Below are positions 27,973 through 36,207 of a stretch of DNA of 64,000 bases, piece by piece. The notes below the pieces were generated by a model, which did no database searches, was not told the DNA's origin, and was given only the letters and a program-made list of their open reading frames with translations. Every line of letters starts with the position of its first letter. Within the stretch, counting starts at the first letter, position 1. This DNA comes from Streptomyces sp. B93. Lineage in GTDB: Bacteria; Actinomycetota; Actinomycetes; Streptomycetales; Streptomycetaceae. The stretch is from assembly GCF_018070565.1 (NCBI RefSeq), contig NZ_JAGPXL010000017.1:62001-126000 (forward strand), in the 5' to 3' direction. Position numbers and translations under genes: made by a program.

Positions 27973-28163
27973 CCGTGGGGCCCGGGGACGCCGCCCCCCG
28001 CCACGGAGTGTCGGGCAGGCGACGGGGGGACGGCGTGTTTTCGGGCCGCCGCACTGTACGAGGGGGAGCCGGCGGCCCGGCCGGGCCTCTTGCGAGGCAT
28101 TTCAGTCAACCGGCGGGAAACTCTCCGCAACAGCGCGCACACGGTACGGATTCGAGCACTCGG

Positions 28164-28180
28164 TTCACACCCCGTGTGAA
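28164..28180. promoter_or_regulatory. Palindromic operator candidate upstream of the TPR regulator
   Basis: TTCACAC-CCC-GTGTGAA is a perfect inverted repeat 47 bases before the start, overlapping the expected -35 zone of a promoter with TACGCT (28192-28197) as its -10. Confidence 0.5.
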
Positions 28181-28227
28181 ACCGGATTCACTACGCTGTC
28201 GGCACCGAGCCACCTTGGGGGCATGGG

Positions 28228-29568
28228 ATGCAGCCCAACACCCTGCTGGACGCGATCCTCGACGAGGCCGGAATCTCCCACGCCGGGCTGGCGGCGCACG
28301 TCAACCAGGCGGGACGGTCACGCGGACTGGCACTGCGCTACGAGCACACCGCGGTGGCCCGCTGGCTGAAGGGCCAGCGACCGCGCGGTCAGGTGCCCGA
28401 CCTGATCTGCGAGGTCCTCGCCACCCGGCTGAGACGGCCGGTCACGCTCGACGACATCGGCCTCGGCGTACCGGGCGAACCGGGGACCCCGCACGGCACC
28501 TCGCTCTCCGGCTTCGTCGAACGGGCCACCGCGCTGTGGCGCTCCGACGAGCAGCAGCGCCCGCACCTCCTCGGCGCGCCCGCGGTCACCGGCACACCCG
28601 CCGTGATGCCGGTGTGGGAGTGGGAGAACCCGCCGGAGGACGTGGACGTCTCCCGGGGCGGACGGCACCGCGTGACCCCGGCCGACCTGGACCTGCTGCG
28701 CGCCGCCCGCGGCCACTACGAGCAGATGTACCGCAAGGCGGGCGGGGTGGCGACGCGCAGCCGGATCGTCGGGTTTCTCAACGCGGAGGCGGCCCCGCTG
28801 CTGCGCGGCGGCTACACCGACGCCACCGGCCGCCAACTGCACCGCGCCACGGGCGGGCTGGTGGCGATCGCGGGCATCTGCGCCTACGACTCCGACGCGC
28901 ACGGTCTCGCCCAGCGCTACTTCCACCAGGCGCTGCGGCTGGCCAAGGCGAGCGGGGACCGGGGGCTCGGGGCGTATGTGATCGCGCTGCTGGTCAACCA
29001 GTCGCTGTTCATGAAGGAGTACCGCCAGGCCGTCGCGTTCGCCGAGGCGGCGCTGCGCACCGCGGGCAAGGACATCACCCCGGCGCTCGCCTCGGACCTG
29101 TACGCGATGCAGGCGAAGGCGTACGCGCACCTCGGCGACAGTACGAGCGCGCTGTCCTGCATCCGGCGGGCGGAGCAGGCCGCCGAACGCATCCGCCGTG
29201 GCTACGAACCCGATGAGACCGGCTATGTCCAGCCGGGCCTGGTCAACGTCCAGGTGGCGGAGGCGCTGCTGAGCCTCGGGGAGCTGGCGGCGGCGGGGGA
29301 GCACGCGGCGGCGGCGGTGGACAACCCGGCGCACGACCGGGGCCGGGTGCACCGGCTGGCCATGCTCAGCACGATCGAGTTGCGCCGGGGCAACGCCGAC
29401 AAGGCGGTGGCCACGGCGGTGCAGATGGCCGAGCAGGCGCGGGGGATGGAGTCGCAGCGGCTGCGCGACAGACTCCGGGCGGTGCGCGACCATCTGGTGC
29501 GCAGCGGCGGCACGGGCACGGCGGAGGCGGCCGAACTCATCGACGGGGCGCTGCGCGTGCCGCTGTGA
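28228..29568 (+). CDS. NsdA/NsdB-like TPR regulatory protein
   Basis: A 446-residue soluble protein. A divergent DNA-binding-like N-terminal domain (residues about 1-80: DEAGISHAGLAAHVNQAG, YEHTAVARWLKGQRPRG) is followed by alpha-helical tetratricopeptide repeats (about 200-430, for example YFHQALRLAKASGDRGLGAYV in part). This architecture matches the Streptomyces NsdA family, which represses antibiotic production and sporulation; which paralogue this is cannot be told. ATG 28228 begins six bases after the GGGG tract. No cofactor or enzyme motif is seen. Confidence 0.75.
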   Translation: MQPNTLLDAILDEAGISHAGLAAHVNQAGRSRGLALRYEHTAVARWLKGQRPRGQVPDLICEVLATRLRRPVTLDDIGLGVPGEPGTPHGTSLSGFVERATALWRSDEQQRPHLLGAPAVTGTPAVMPVWEWENPPEDVDVSRGGRHRVTPADLDLLRAARGHYEQMYRKAGGVATRSRIVGFLNAEAAPLLRGGYTDATGRQLHRATGGLVAIAGICAYDSDAHGLAQRYFHQALRLAKASGDRGLGAYVIALLVNQSLFMKEYRQAVAFAEAALRTAGKDITPALASDLYAMQAKAYAHLGDSTSALSCIRRAEQAAERIRRGYEPDETGYVQPGLVNVQVAEALLSLGELAAAGEHAAAAVDNPAHDRGRVHRLAMLSTIELRRGNADKAVATAVQMAEQARGMESQRLRDRLRAVRDHLVRSGGTGTAEAAELIDGALRVPL

Positions 29569-29690
29569 CCCCCGCCCGCCGCCGGACGGCCTCGCGCCCG
29601 CGCCCGTGCCGCGGGTAGCTCCTCGTGCGCCTGCTGCCGACTCGTTCCTGCTGCGATATTGCCACTTACTCGTCGGAAGGTGGCAGAACC

Positions 29691-30236
29691 GTGCAGTGGA
29701 CGAAACTGAACGAACGAACTGTGTATGCAAACCGCTGGTTCAGTGTCAATCTCGCCGATGTCGAGTTGCCGGACGGACGGCATCTCGACCACTTCCTGAT
29801 CCGACTGCGGCCCGTCGCGGTGGCCACGGTGGTCAACGAGGCCAACGAGGTCCTGCTGCTGTGGCGCCATCGCTTCATCACCGACAGCTGGGGGTGGGAA
29901 CTGGCGGCCGGAGTCGTCGAGGACGGCGAGGACATCGTGGCCGCGGCCGCCCGTGAACTGGAGGAGGAGACCGGATGGCGGCCGGGACCCCTGCGCCATC
30001 TGATGAGCGTGGAGCCGTCCAACGGGCTCACCGACGCCCGGCACCACATCTACTGGGCCGACGGCGGAGAGTACGTCGGACACCCCGTGGACGACTTCGA
30101 GTCGGACCGCAGGGAGTGGGTCCCCCTCAAACTCGTCCCCGACATGGTCGCCCGCGGCGAGGTCCCGGCCGCCAACATGGCGGCCGCACTGCTGTTGCTG
30201 CACCACCTCAGGCTCGGTCAGGACGTGCTGCCGTGA
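29691..30236 (+). CDS. Nudix hydrolase (ADP-ribose pyrophosphatase-like)
   Basis: A 181-residue protein with a perfect Nudix box, G-x5-E-x7-RE-x-EE-x-x-G, in the stretch GVVEDGEDIV to RELEEETGW. The N-terminal WTKLNERTVYANRWFSVN and the later VEPSNGLTDARHHIYWA match the ADP-ribose/nucleoside-diphosphate-sugar branch. It likely hydrolyses a nucleoside diphosphate linked to another group, for housekeeping. Start GTG 29691 follows GGAAGGTGG; the frame is open upstream to 29625 but without a ribosome site. It is convergent with the small membrane gene, ten bases apart. Confidence 0.88.
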   Translation: MQWTKLNERTVYANRWFSVNLADVELPDGRHLDHFLIRLRPVAVATVVNEANEVLLLWRHRFITDSWGWELAAGVVEDGEDIVAAAARELEEETGWRPGPLRHLMSVEPSNGLTDARHHIYWADGGEYVGHPVDDFESDRREWVPLKLVPDMVARGEVPAANMAAALLLLHHLRLGQDVLP

Positions 30237-30246
30237 GGACGGCGGC

Positions 30247-30504
30247 CTAGCGTCCGACCGCCTGCCAGAGAGCCACGACCAGCGCGCCCACCGCGGTGAC
30301 GGCCGCGATCGAGGGCAGCGGCCAGCGGGCGTGTTCCAGGGTGACGAGCCGGGTGTTCAGCTCGTCCACCTCCTTGGCGGTCTCCTTGGTGCGGTGGGTG
30401 AGCAGGGTGAGGCCACCCTCGACCTGGGCGTAGGCCACGTCCAGGCGGCGTCGTAACTCTGCGAGTTCTCCTTGGGCGACGGACTGCTCGGGATCGGCGG
30501 TCAC
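30247..30504 (-). CDS. Small coiled-coil protein with C-terminal membrane anchor
   Basis: An 85-residue protein of unknown function. Residues about 10-60 are charged and helical (LAELRRRLDVAYAQVEGG, KETAKEVDELNTRLVTLE) and form a likely coiled coil. A single hydrophobic helix (about 64-82, AAVTAVGALVVALWQAV) anchors the tail. The GTG at 30504 follows AAAGGAG at good spacing and is preferred over an ATG 45 bases upstream. The layout resembles small tail-anchored haemolysin-XhlA-like proteins, but I would not name it so. Confidence 0.7.
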   Translation of the reverse strand: MTADPEQSVAQGELAELRRRLDVAYAQVEGGLTLLTHRTKETAKEVDELNTRLVTLEHARWPLPSIAAVTAVGALVVALWQAVGR

Positions 30505-30530
30505 GAACCGCTCCTTTCCGTAGTCGTTCC

Positions 30531-30559
30531 CTATCCCTTGCATGCGCATGATGAGTCAA
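30531..30559 (-). promoter_or_regulatory. Promoter of the small coiled-coil membrane gene
   Basis: On the minus strand TTGACT (30559-30554), 17 bases, then GGATAG (30536-30531). It places the transcript start about 20 bases before the GTG at 30504. Confidence 0.6.
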
Positions 30560-30636
30560 CTCGCCTGATGGGCCCATGGGGAGAGTGTGAGAGTGGCATA
30601 TGCGTGCCCGGGGCGCACACGGTGTGTGAATGACAC

Positions 30637-30665
30637 GGGCCCGGCACCGAAGAGGTGCCGGGCCC
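30637..30665 (-). terminator. Terminator after the hydroxyacyl-CoA dehydrogenase gene
   Basis: Perfect 12-bp stem GGGCCCGGCACC / GGTGCCGGGCCC with a GAAGA loop, 20 bases beyond the stop codon of the minus-strand gene. Confidence 0.85.
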
Positions 30666-30685
30666 GGAGAAGTAGCGCTCGGTAA

Positions 30686-31558
30686 TCAGCCGTAGGTGTA
30701 GAACCCGGAGCCGGTCTTGCGGCCGAGCCGGCCGGCGTCGACCATCCGCTGGAGCAGCGGCGGAGCGGCGTACAGCGGCTCCTTGAACTCCTCGTACATG
30801 CTCTGCGCCACCGAGGCGACCGTGTCCAGACCGATCAGGTCGGACAGCTTCAGCGGGCCCATCGGGTGGGCGCAGCCCATCTCCATGCCGTTGTCGATGT
30901 CCTCACGGCTGGCGATGCCCGTCTCGAACATCCGGATCGCGGAGAGGAGGTAGGGGATCAGCAGGGCGTTGACGACGAAGCCCGAGCGGTCCTGGGCGCG
31001 GATCGCGTGCTTGCCGAGCATCTTCTCGGCGAACAGCTGCGCCCGGCTGAGCGTGCCCTCGGAGGTGGTGAGCGCCGGGATCAGCTCGACGAGCTGCTGC
31101 ACCGGGGCCGGGTTGAAGAAGTGGATGCCGACGACCTGGTCCGGCCGGGAGGTGGCGACCGCCAGCTTCACCAGCGGGATCGAGGAGGTGTTGGAGGCGA
31201 GGATCGCGTCCGGCCGGGTCACCACCTGGTCGAGCACCTGGAAGATCTCGGTCTTGACCTGCTCGTTCTCCACCACGGCCTCGATGACCAGATCGCGGTC
31301 GGCGAACTCGCCGAGGTCGGTGGTGAAGCTCAGCCGCTCCAGCGTGGCGTCCCGCTCGGCCTCACTGATCTTGCCGCGCTCGGCGGCCTTGGCGAGGGAG
31401 TTGAACAGCCGGGTACGGCCGATCTCCAGGGCCTCGCCGGTGGTCTCGGCGACCTTCACCTCCAGGCCGGAGCGGGCGCACACCTCGGCGATGCCCGCAC
31501 CCATCTGACCGCAGCCCACCACTCCGACGCGCGTGATATCTCCCGAACTGACGGTCAC
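30686..31558 (-). CDS. 3-hydroxybutyryl-CoA dehydrogenase
   Basis: A 290-residue short-type 3-hydroxyacyl-CoA dehydrogenase. The NAD-binding motif is VGVVGCGQMGAGIAEV near residue 10. The catalytic dyad is His in VVGIHFFNPAPV and Glu in QQLVELIPAL, and the C-terminal helical domain has HPMGPLKLSDLIGLD. It interconverts 3-hydroxybutyryl-CoA and acetoacetyl-CoA in fatty-acid or polyhydroxybutyrate metabolism and precursor supply. Its GTG start at 31558 follows AAAGGGA. It stands alone between a terminator and the divergent glycoside-hydrolase-like gene. Confidence 0.92.
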   Translation of the reverse strand: MTVSSGDITRVGVVGCGQMGAGIAEVCARSGLEVKVAETTGEALEIGRTRLFNSLAKAAERGKISEAERDATLERLSFTTDLGEFADRDLVIEAVVENEQVKTEIFQVLDQVVTRPDAILASNTSSIPLVKLAVATSRPDQVVGIHFFNPAPVQQLVELIPALTTSEGTLSRAQLFAEKMLGKHAIRAQDRSGFVVNALLIPYLLSAIRMFETGIASREDIDNGMEMGCAHPMGPLKLSDLIGLDTVASVAQSMYEEFKEPLYAAPPLLQRMVDAGRLGRKTGSGFYTYG

Positions 31559-31656
31559 ATCGTCCCTTTCGCTGATCCGCGGCCGTGCCGTGCCACCGGG
31601 TCGCGGCGGCCACAGCCGACCCTGCTCCGATCGTGCACGTTACCCCCAAGTATCGA

Positions 31657-31712
31657 TGATCGATCGGCGGGGTGGAGGCATGCTGGAGCCGCGGGACAAT
31701 CAGTGATCGATC
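31657..31712. promoter_or_regulatory. Two TGATCGATC copies in the divergent intergenic region
   Basis: TGATCGATC occurs at 31657-31665 and 31704-31712, 47 bases apart, between the hydroxyacyl-CoA dehydrogenase and the GHL10 gene. Possible paired operator; the regulator is unknown. Confidence 0.35.
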
Positions 31713-31739
31713 CAATCCGAAGCGTATGGGGGTCTTGTC

Positions 31740-32966
31740 ATGCGACGGCTGTCACGGCGGGCGTTCGCCCTGGTCGCCCTGTCGACCCTGGCCACGACGG
31801 GAGCGTCCGCCGCACCGGTCCGCGGTGGCGACCCACGGGCCGCCACCGGGATGCGCGGCATGTGGCTGGCCACTGTGCAGAACCGCGACTGGCCGTCCGC
31901 CCCCGGGCTCTCCGCCGAGCGGCAGCGCGCCGAGCTGATCGCCCACCTGGACACCGCGGTCCGGCGCCGCCTCAACACGGTGATCTTCCAGGTGCGCCCC
32001 ACGGCCGACGCGCTGTGGCCGTCGTCGTACGAGCCCTGGTCGCAGTACCTCACCGGCGTCCAGGGCCGGGACCCCGGCTGGGACCCGCTGGGCACCGCCA
32101 TCACCGAGGCGCACGCCCGCGGGCTCCAGCTGCACGCCTGGTTCAACCCGCTGCGCGTCGCCGCCCACACCGACCCGTCCCGGCTCGTCGCCTCCCACCC
32201 GGCCCGGCGGCACCCCGACTGGGTCGTGGCGTACGGCGGGCAGCTCCACTACAACCCCGGGCTGCCGGAGGTCCGCGCCTTCGTGCGGGAGGCGATGCTG
32301 GACGCGGTGCGGAAGTACCCGGTCGACGCCGTCCACTTCGACGACTACTTCTACCCCTACCCGAAGCCCGGCCAGACCTTCGACGACGACGCCGCCTACG
32401 ACGCCCACGGCGGCGCCTTCCCCGACCGGGCCGCATGGAGGCGCGACAACATCGACCGGCTGGTGCGTGACATGGCCGCCGGGATCAAGAAGGTCCGCCC
32501 GGCCGCCCGGTTCGGCATCAGCCCCTTCGGGGTGTGGCGCAACGCCGACAGCGACCCGCGCGGCTCGGACACCCAGGCCCTCCAGTCGTACGACGACCAG
32601 CACGCGGACACCCGCAAGTGGGTCAGGGAGAACTGGATCGACTACATCTGCCCGCAGCTGTACTGGCACATCGGCAACCGGGCCGCCGACTACGCCAAGC
32701 TGCTGCCCTGGTGGGCCGCGGTCGCCCGGGGCACGGGCACCGAGCTGTACGTGGGTGAGGCGCTGTACCGGGCCGGCGATCCCGCGCAGGCTGCGGCCTG
32801 GCAGGACCCGGCCGAGCTGTCCCGGCACCTCACCCTCGCCGGGGACCACCCGGAGGTGCGCGGTCATGTCTTCTTCGCCGCCCGGGAGGTGGCGGCTGAC
32901 CCGGCCGGGGCGATGGCGCGGGTGGTGGCCGACCACTACGGGCAGCGGGCCACACTCCCGCGCTGA
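31740..32966 (+). CDS. Secreted glycoside-hydrolase-like protein (GHL10/DUF187)
   Basis: A 408-residue exported protein. The signal begins RRLSRRAFALVAL, with twin arginines suggesting possible Tat export, and ends near ASAAP. The domain begins MRGMWLATVQNRDWPS and continues with a TIM-barrel-like fold: NTVIFQVRPTADALWPS, LHAWFNPLRV, VDAVHFDDYFYPYP and GISPFGVWRN. The DDYFYPYP segment and a conserved acidic pair fit the glycosyl-hydrolase-like 10 family, thought to act on wall or exopolysaccharide glycans. The substrate is unknown. Confidence 0.85.
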   Translation: MRRLSRRAFALVALSTLATTGASAAPVRGGDPRAATGMRGMWLATVQNRDWPSAPGLSAERQRAELIAHLDTAVRRRLNTVIFQVRPTADALWPSSYEPWSQYLTGVQGRDPGWDPLGTAITEAHARGLQLHAWFNPLRVAAHTDPSRLVASHPARRHPDWVVAYGGQLHYNPGLPEVRAFVREAMLDAVRKYPVDAVHFDDYFYPYPKPGQTFDDDAAYDAHGGAFPDRAAWRRDNIDRLVRDMAAGIKKVRPAARFGISPFGVWRNADSDPRGSDTQALQSYDDQHADTRKWVRENWIDYICPQLYWHIGNRAADYAKLLPWWAAVARGTGTELYVGEALYRAGDPAQAAAWQDPAELSRHLTLAGDHPEVRGHVFFAAREVAADPAGAMARVVADHYGQRATLPR

Positions 32967-32968
32967 GT

Positions 32969-33169
32969 TCACTGCCCGGTGGTGGTCTCCCGGTGCCGGA
33001 TCTCGGTGTCGGGGCCCGGCGAGCAGACGCCCTCATGGCCGTCCTCGAAGCGGACCCGGAACGGCGGGTTGCCCTCCTGGCCCATCACTTCGACGATCTC
33101 GCCGACCTTGTCGCTCTGTCCGACCACCCTGCCGTGCTGGACAAGCTGGTCGCCCACGCTTGCGCGCAT
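32969..33169 (-). CDS. DUF1918 small protein
   Basis: A 66-residue protein with the DUF1918 core (MRASVGDQLVQHGRVVGQ, GEIVEVMGQEGNPPFRVRF). The beta-rich fold resembles small SH3-like barrels; function is unknown. Convergent with the GHL10 gene, two bases apart. Confidence 0.85.
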   Translation of the reverse strand: MRASVGDQLVQHGRVVGQSDKVGEIVEVMGQEGNPPFRVRFEDGHEGVCSPGPDTEIRHRETTTGQ

Positions 33170-33259
33170 CTTGGGGCCTCCTCCGTGTGCGGGAGCAGCG
33201 GTCCGTGGCCTTTCGAGTCTACGGCGCGGGGGTGCCGCCCGGGAGCGGTGCGCACGCCG

Positions 33260-34186
33260 TCAGCCGCGCGCCCGTTGCGTGACGGCGATGCAGACGAGCA
33301 CCGCCGCGGCCGTCAGCGGGGCGGCCACCGTCAGGTGCTCGCCCAGCAGCAGCACCGACCACACCAGTGTGAGCAGCGGCTGGGCGAGCTGCAACTGGCT
33401 CGCCTTGGGGATGCCGATGGCCGCCATGCCCCGGTACCAGACGACCAGCCCCAGGAACTGCGAGCCCGCCGCGACCCACAGCACCCCGGCCACGCTGTGC
33501 GCGGTCAGCCGGACGGGTTCGTACGACAGCGCCACCGCGGCGGCGGGCACCGCGACCGGCAGGCACAGCACCAGCGCCCAGCCGATCACCTGCCAGCCCG
33601 GCATGATCCGGGCCAGCCGCCCGCCCTCGGTGTACCCGGCCGCGCACACCAGCAGCGCCCCGAAGAGGTAGACGTCGGCGGTGCTGAGGGCGCCGCCGCT
33701 CTGCTGCACGGTGAAGGCGGCCACCACGGCCGCGCCCGCCAGCGCCGCCGCCCAGAAGGTGCGCGAGGGCCGGGTGCCGGTGCGCAGCGCCGAGAACAGG
33801 GCGGTGGTCAGGGGGAGCAGGCCGACGACGACGGCCGCGTGCGCGGTGGTGGAGGTCTGGAGGGCGAGCGTGGTCAGCATCGGGAAGCCGACGACAACGC
33901 CGGCGGCCACCACCGCGAGGCCCGCCCAGTGCCTCCGCTCCGGCACCGGGACCCGCAGCGCGAGCAGACAGCCGCCCGCGATCAGGGCCGCCAGCACACT
34001 GCGCACCGCCACCAGCGACCAGGGCCCGAAGCCCTCCAGGCCCCAGGCGGTCGCCGGGAAGGTGAGGGAGAAGGCGGTGACGCCGAGGGCGGCCATGAGG
34101 GTGCCGGACGTCCTGCCGCGTCCCTGGGGCTCCGCGGTGCTGACCGCTATCCGGGTTGGCGCGATAGCGCTACTCTCTGCTCTCAT
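33260..34186 (-). CDS. EamA/DMT-family exporter
   Basis: A 308-residue membrane protein with ten helices in two EamA repeats (residues about 28-150 and 165-300), for example TFPATAWGLEGFGPWSLVAVR in part and GSQFLGLVVWYRGMAAIG. Members export amino acids or metabolites. Its ATG (34186) shares the CATG tetranucleotide with the ATG of the divergent MocR gene, so there is no intergenic DNA. The -10 for this gene (TACGCT on the minus strand, 34197-34192) lies within the MocR coding region and predicts a leaderless start. A MocR regulator next to it suggests export of a compound linked to pyridoxal or amino acids. Confidence 0.85.
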   Translation of the reverse strand: MRAESSAIAPTRIAVSTAEPQGRGRTSGTLMAALGVTAFSLTFPATAWGLEGFGPWSLVAVRSVLAALIAGGCLLALRVPVPERRHWAGLAVVAAGVVVGFPMLTTLALQTSTTAHAAVVVGLLPLTTALFSALRTGTRPSRTFWAAALAGAAVVAAFTVQQSGGALSTADVYLFGALLVCAAGYTEGGRLARIMPGWQVIGWALVLCLPVAVPAAAVALSYEPVRLTAHSVAGVLWVAAGSQFLGLVVWYRGMAAIGIPKASQLQLAQPLLTLVWSVLLLGEHLTVAAPLTAAAVLVCIAVTQRARG

Positions 34187-34197
34187 GCAAGAGCGTA
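34171..34197. promoter_or_regulatory. Overlapping divergent leaderless promoters
   Basis: Plus strand: TACTCT (34171-34176) eight bases before the MocR ATG at 34185. Minus strand: TACGCT (34197-34192) five bases before the EamA ATG at 34186. Each -10 sits inside the other gene. A palindromic TAGCGCTA lies just left (34165-34172) and may be an operator. Confidence 0.5.
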
Positions 34198-35633
34198 GCA
34201 GCGTGGCTGAACTGGCGGAACAGCTGAGGAGAGAGCTGAACCGCTATCCACCAGAAGGAAAGCTCCCGTCGAGCCGGGCCCTCGTCGAGCGGTTCCGGGT
34301 CAGCCCGGTGACGGTCTCCCGGGCCCTGGCGCAGCTCGCCGCCGAGGGACTGGTCGTCACCCGGCCCGGCGCCGGAGCCTTCCGCGCCCGCCCCCGCGCC
34401 ACCGGGGCACCGGCCGCCGGGGACACCTCCTGGCAGGAGGTCGCGCTCAGCGCCGACGGCGCCGCCGACCTCGTACCCCGCTCGGTGGACGCCTCCGGCG
34501 TCCTGGTCTCGCTCGCCGCGCCCTCGCCCGGCGTCATCGAGTTCAACGGCGGCTATCTGCACCCCTCCCTCCAGCCCGAGCGGGCGATGGCGGCGGCGCT
34601 GTCCCGGGCGGGACGACGGCCCGGGGCCTGGGGACGACCGCCGATGGACGGACTGCCGGAACTGCGCGAGTGGTTCGCCCGGAGCATCGGCGGCGCCGTC
34701 ACCGCCGCCGAGGTGCTGGTCACCGCGGGCGGCCAGTCCGCGCTCACCACCGCCCTGCGGGCCCTCGCCCCGCCCGGCGCGCCCGTCCTGGTGGAGTCGC
34801 CCACCTACCCCGGCATGCTCGCCATCGCCCGTGCGGCGGGCCTGCGCCCGGTGCCGGTCCCGGTGGACGCGGACGGCGTGCGGCCCGCCCTGCTCGCGGA
34901 CGCCTTCCGGGCCACCGGCGCCCGGGTGTTCGTCTGCCAGCCGCTGTTCCAGAACCCGACCGGCGCCGTCCTCGCCCCCGACCGGCGCGCCGAGGTGCTG
35001 CGCATCGCCCACGGGGCCCGGGCGTTCGTCGTCGAGGACGACTTCGTACGACGGCTGGTGCACGAGGACGCCCCGCCGCTGCCGCGCCCGCTCGCCGCCG
35101 ACGACCCGGACGGTGTCGTCGTCCACGTCGGCTCGCTCACCAAGGCGACCTCGCCCAGCTTCCGGGTCGCCGCCCTCGCCGCCCGCGGTCCCGTGCTGGA
35201 ACGGCTGCGGGCCATCCAGGTCGTCGACACCTTCTTCGTCCCCCGCCCCCTCCAGGAGGCCGCCCTGGAACTCGTCGGCTCGCCCGCCTGGCCGCGTCAT
35301 CTGCGGTCGGTCTCGGCCGAGTTGAGGGTCCGTCGGGACACCATGACCGCCGAGCTGCTCCGCGGTCTGCCCGAGCTGTCGCTGCCGTACGTCCCCTCGG
35401 GCGGCTACCACCTCTGGCCGCGGCTGCCCGACGGCGCCGACGACCTGGCGCTGACCGCCGCCGCGCTGCGCGCGGGCGTCGCCATCACCCCCGGCCGTCC
35501 CTACTTCAGTGCCGAACCCCCGGCCGCCCACATCCGGCTGAGCTTCGCCGCGGTGGCGTCGACCGGGGAGATCACGGAGGGCGTACGGCGGTTGCGGGCG
35601 GCCTGCGACGAGGTGCTCCCGCGCGCACGGTGA
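34185..35633 (+). CDS. MocR-family regulator (GntR helix-turn-helix fused to class I aminotransferase)
   Basis: A 482-residue fusion. The winged helix-turn-helix (residues about 5-70: LRRELNRYPPEGKLPSSRAL in part, SPVTVSRALAQLAAEGLVV) is joined to a fold-type I aminotransferase (about 105-475). The PLP lysine lies in VHVGSLTKATSPSFR and the cofactor site includes QPLFQNPTGAV and VVEDDFVRRL. MocR proteins usually use PLP or an aminoacyl-PLP as effector and act on a neighbouring gene, here the EamA exporter whose start codon overlaps its own. No ribosome site precedes the ATG, consistent with a leaderless start. Confidence 0.88.
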   Translation: MQERSSVAELAEQLRRELNRYPPEGKLPSSRALVERFRVSPVTVSRALAQLAAEGLVVTRPGAGAFRARPRATGAPAAGDTSWQEVALSADGAADLVPRSVDASGVLVSLAAPSPGVIEFNGGYLHPSLQPERAMAAALSRAGRRPGAWGRPPMDGLPELREWFARSIGGAVTAAEVLVTAGGQSALTTALRALAPPGAPVLVESPTYPGMLAIARAAGLRPVPVPVDADGVRPALLADAFRATGARVFVCQPLFQNPTGAVLAPDRRAEVLRIAHGARAFVVEDDFVRRLVHEDAPPLPRPLAADDPDGVVVHVGSLTKATSPSFRVAALAARGPVLERLRAIQVVDTFFVPRPLQEAALELVGSPAWPRHLRSVSAELRVRRDTMTAELLRGLPELSLPYVPSGGYHLWPRLPDGADDLALTAAALRAGVAITPGRPYFSAEPPAAHIRLSFAAVASTGEITEGVRRLRAACDEVLPRAR

Positions 35634-35696
35634 CCGGGCGGGACCCGGGCGGTAATCCGCTCGACGCCCGCTCCCGTGAGTTGCGAGCATCCCCCC

Positions 35697-36134
35697 ATGA
35701 CCGACGTACCGCCCCTCGCTGAGGGCTATGAGATCTCCACCGACCCCGACCGCATCGACGCCGAGCGGGTGCACCGCTGGCTGTCCACCGACGCGTACTG
35801 GGCGCTCGGCCGGGCCCGGGCGAAGCAGGACAACGCGATCGCCGGGTCGCTCAACTTCGGGGTGTACGACACCGCCTCCGGCGCGCAGGTCGCCTACGCC
35901 CGGGTGGTGACCGACCGGGCGACCTTCGCCTGGCTCTGCGACGTGTACGTCGACCCGGCGGTGCGCGGCAAGGGGATCGGAACGGCGCTGGTGGTGGCGG
36001 TGCGCGAGGAGCTGCGGCCGTTCGGGCTGCGGCGGATCATGCTCGCCACGCATGACGCCCACGACGTCTACGCCAAGGTCGGCTTCGAGCCGCTGGAGCG
36101 GCCGGACCAGTGGCTGGCGCTGACCTTCGGGTAA
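35697..36134 (+). CDS. GNAT N-acetyltransferase
   Basis: A 145-residue acetyltransferase fold: YARVVTDRATFAWLCDVYVDP for motif C/D, and acetyl-CoA motif A in VRGKGIGTALVVAV. The N-terminal VHRWLSTDAYWALGRARAKQDNA (in part) marks the subfamily of small bacterial GNATs without a known substrate. Start ATG 35697 is preferred over a GTG-type extension from 35676. It runs in the same direction as MocR, 63 bases behind. Confidence 0.85.
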   Translation: MTDVPPLAEGYEISTDPDRIDAERVHRWLSTDAYWALGRARAKQDNAIAGSLNFGVYDTASGAQVAYARVVTDRATFAWLCDVYVDPAVRGKGIGTALVVAVREELRPFGLRRIMLATHDAHDVYAKVGFEPLERPDQWLALTFG

Positions 36135-36172
36135 GTTTTCGAGCACCCTCGGTAACTCCCAGGTAACACCTC

Positions 36173-36201
36173 TTGACCTGCGCACTTTCGAGGCTCACGA
36201 T
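36173..36201 (+). promoter_or_regulatory. Promoter of the degenerate phosphatase gene
   Basis: TTGACC, 17 bases, CACGAT. The predicted start is at or near ATG 36208, so the message is probably leaderless. Confidence 0.65.
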
Positions 36202-36207
36202 CCCCGC

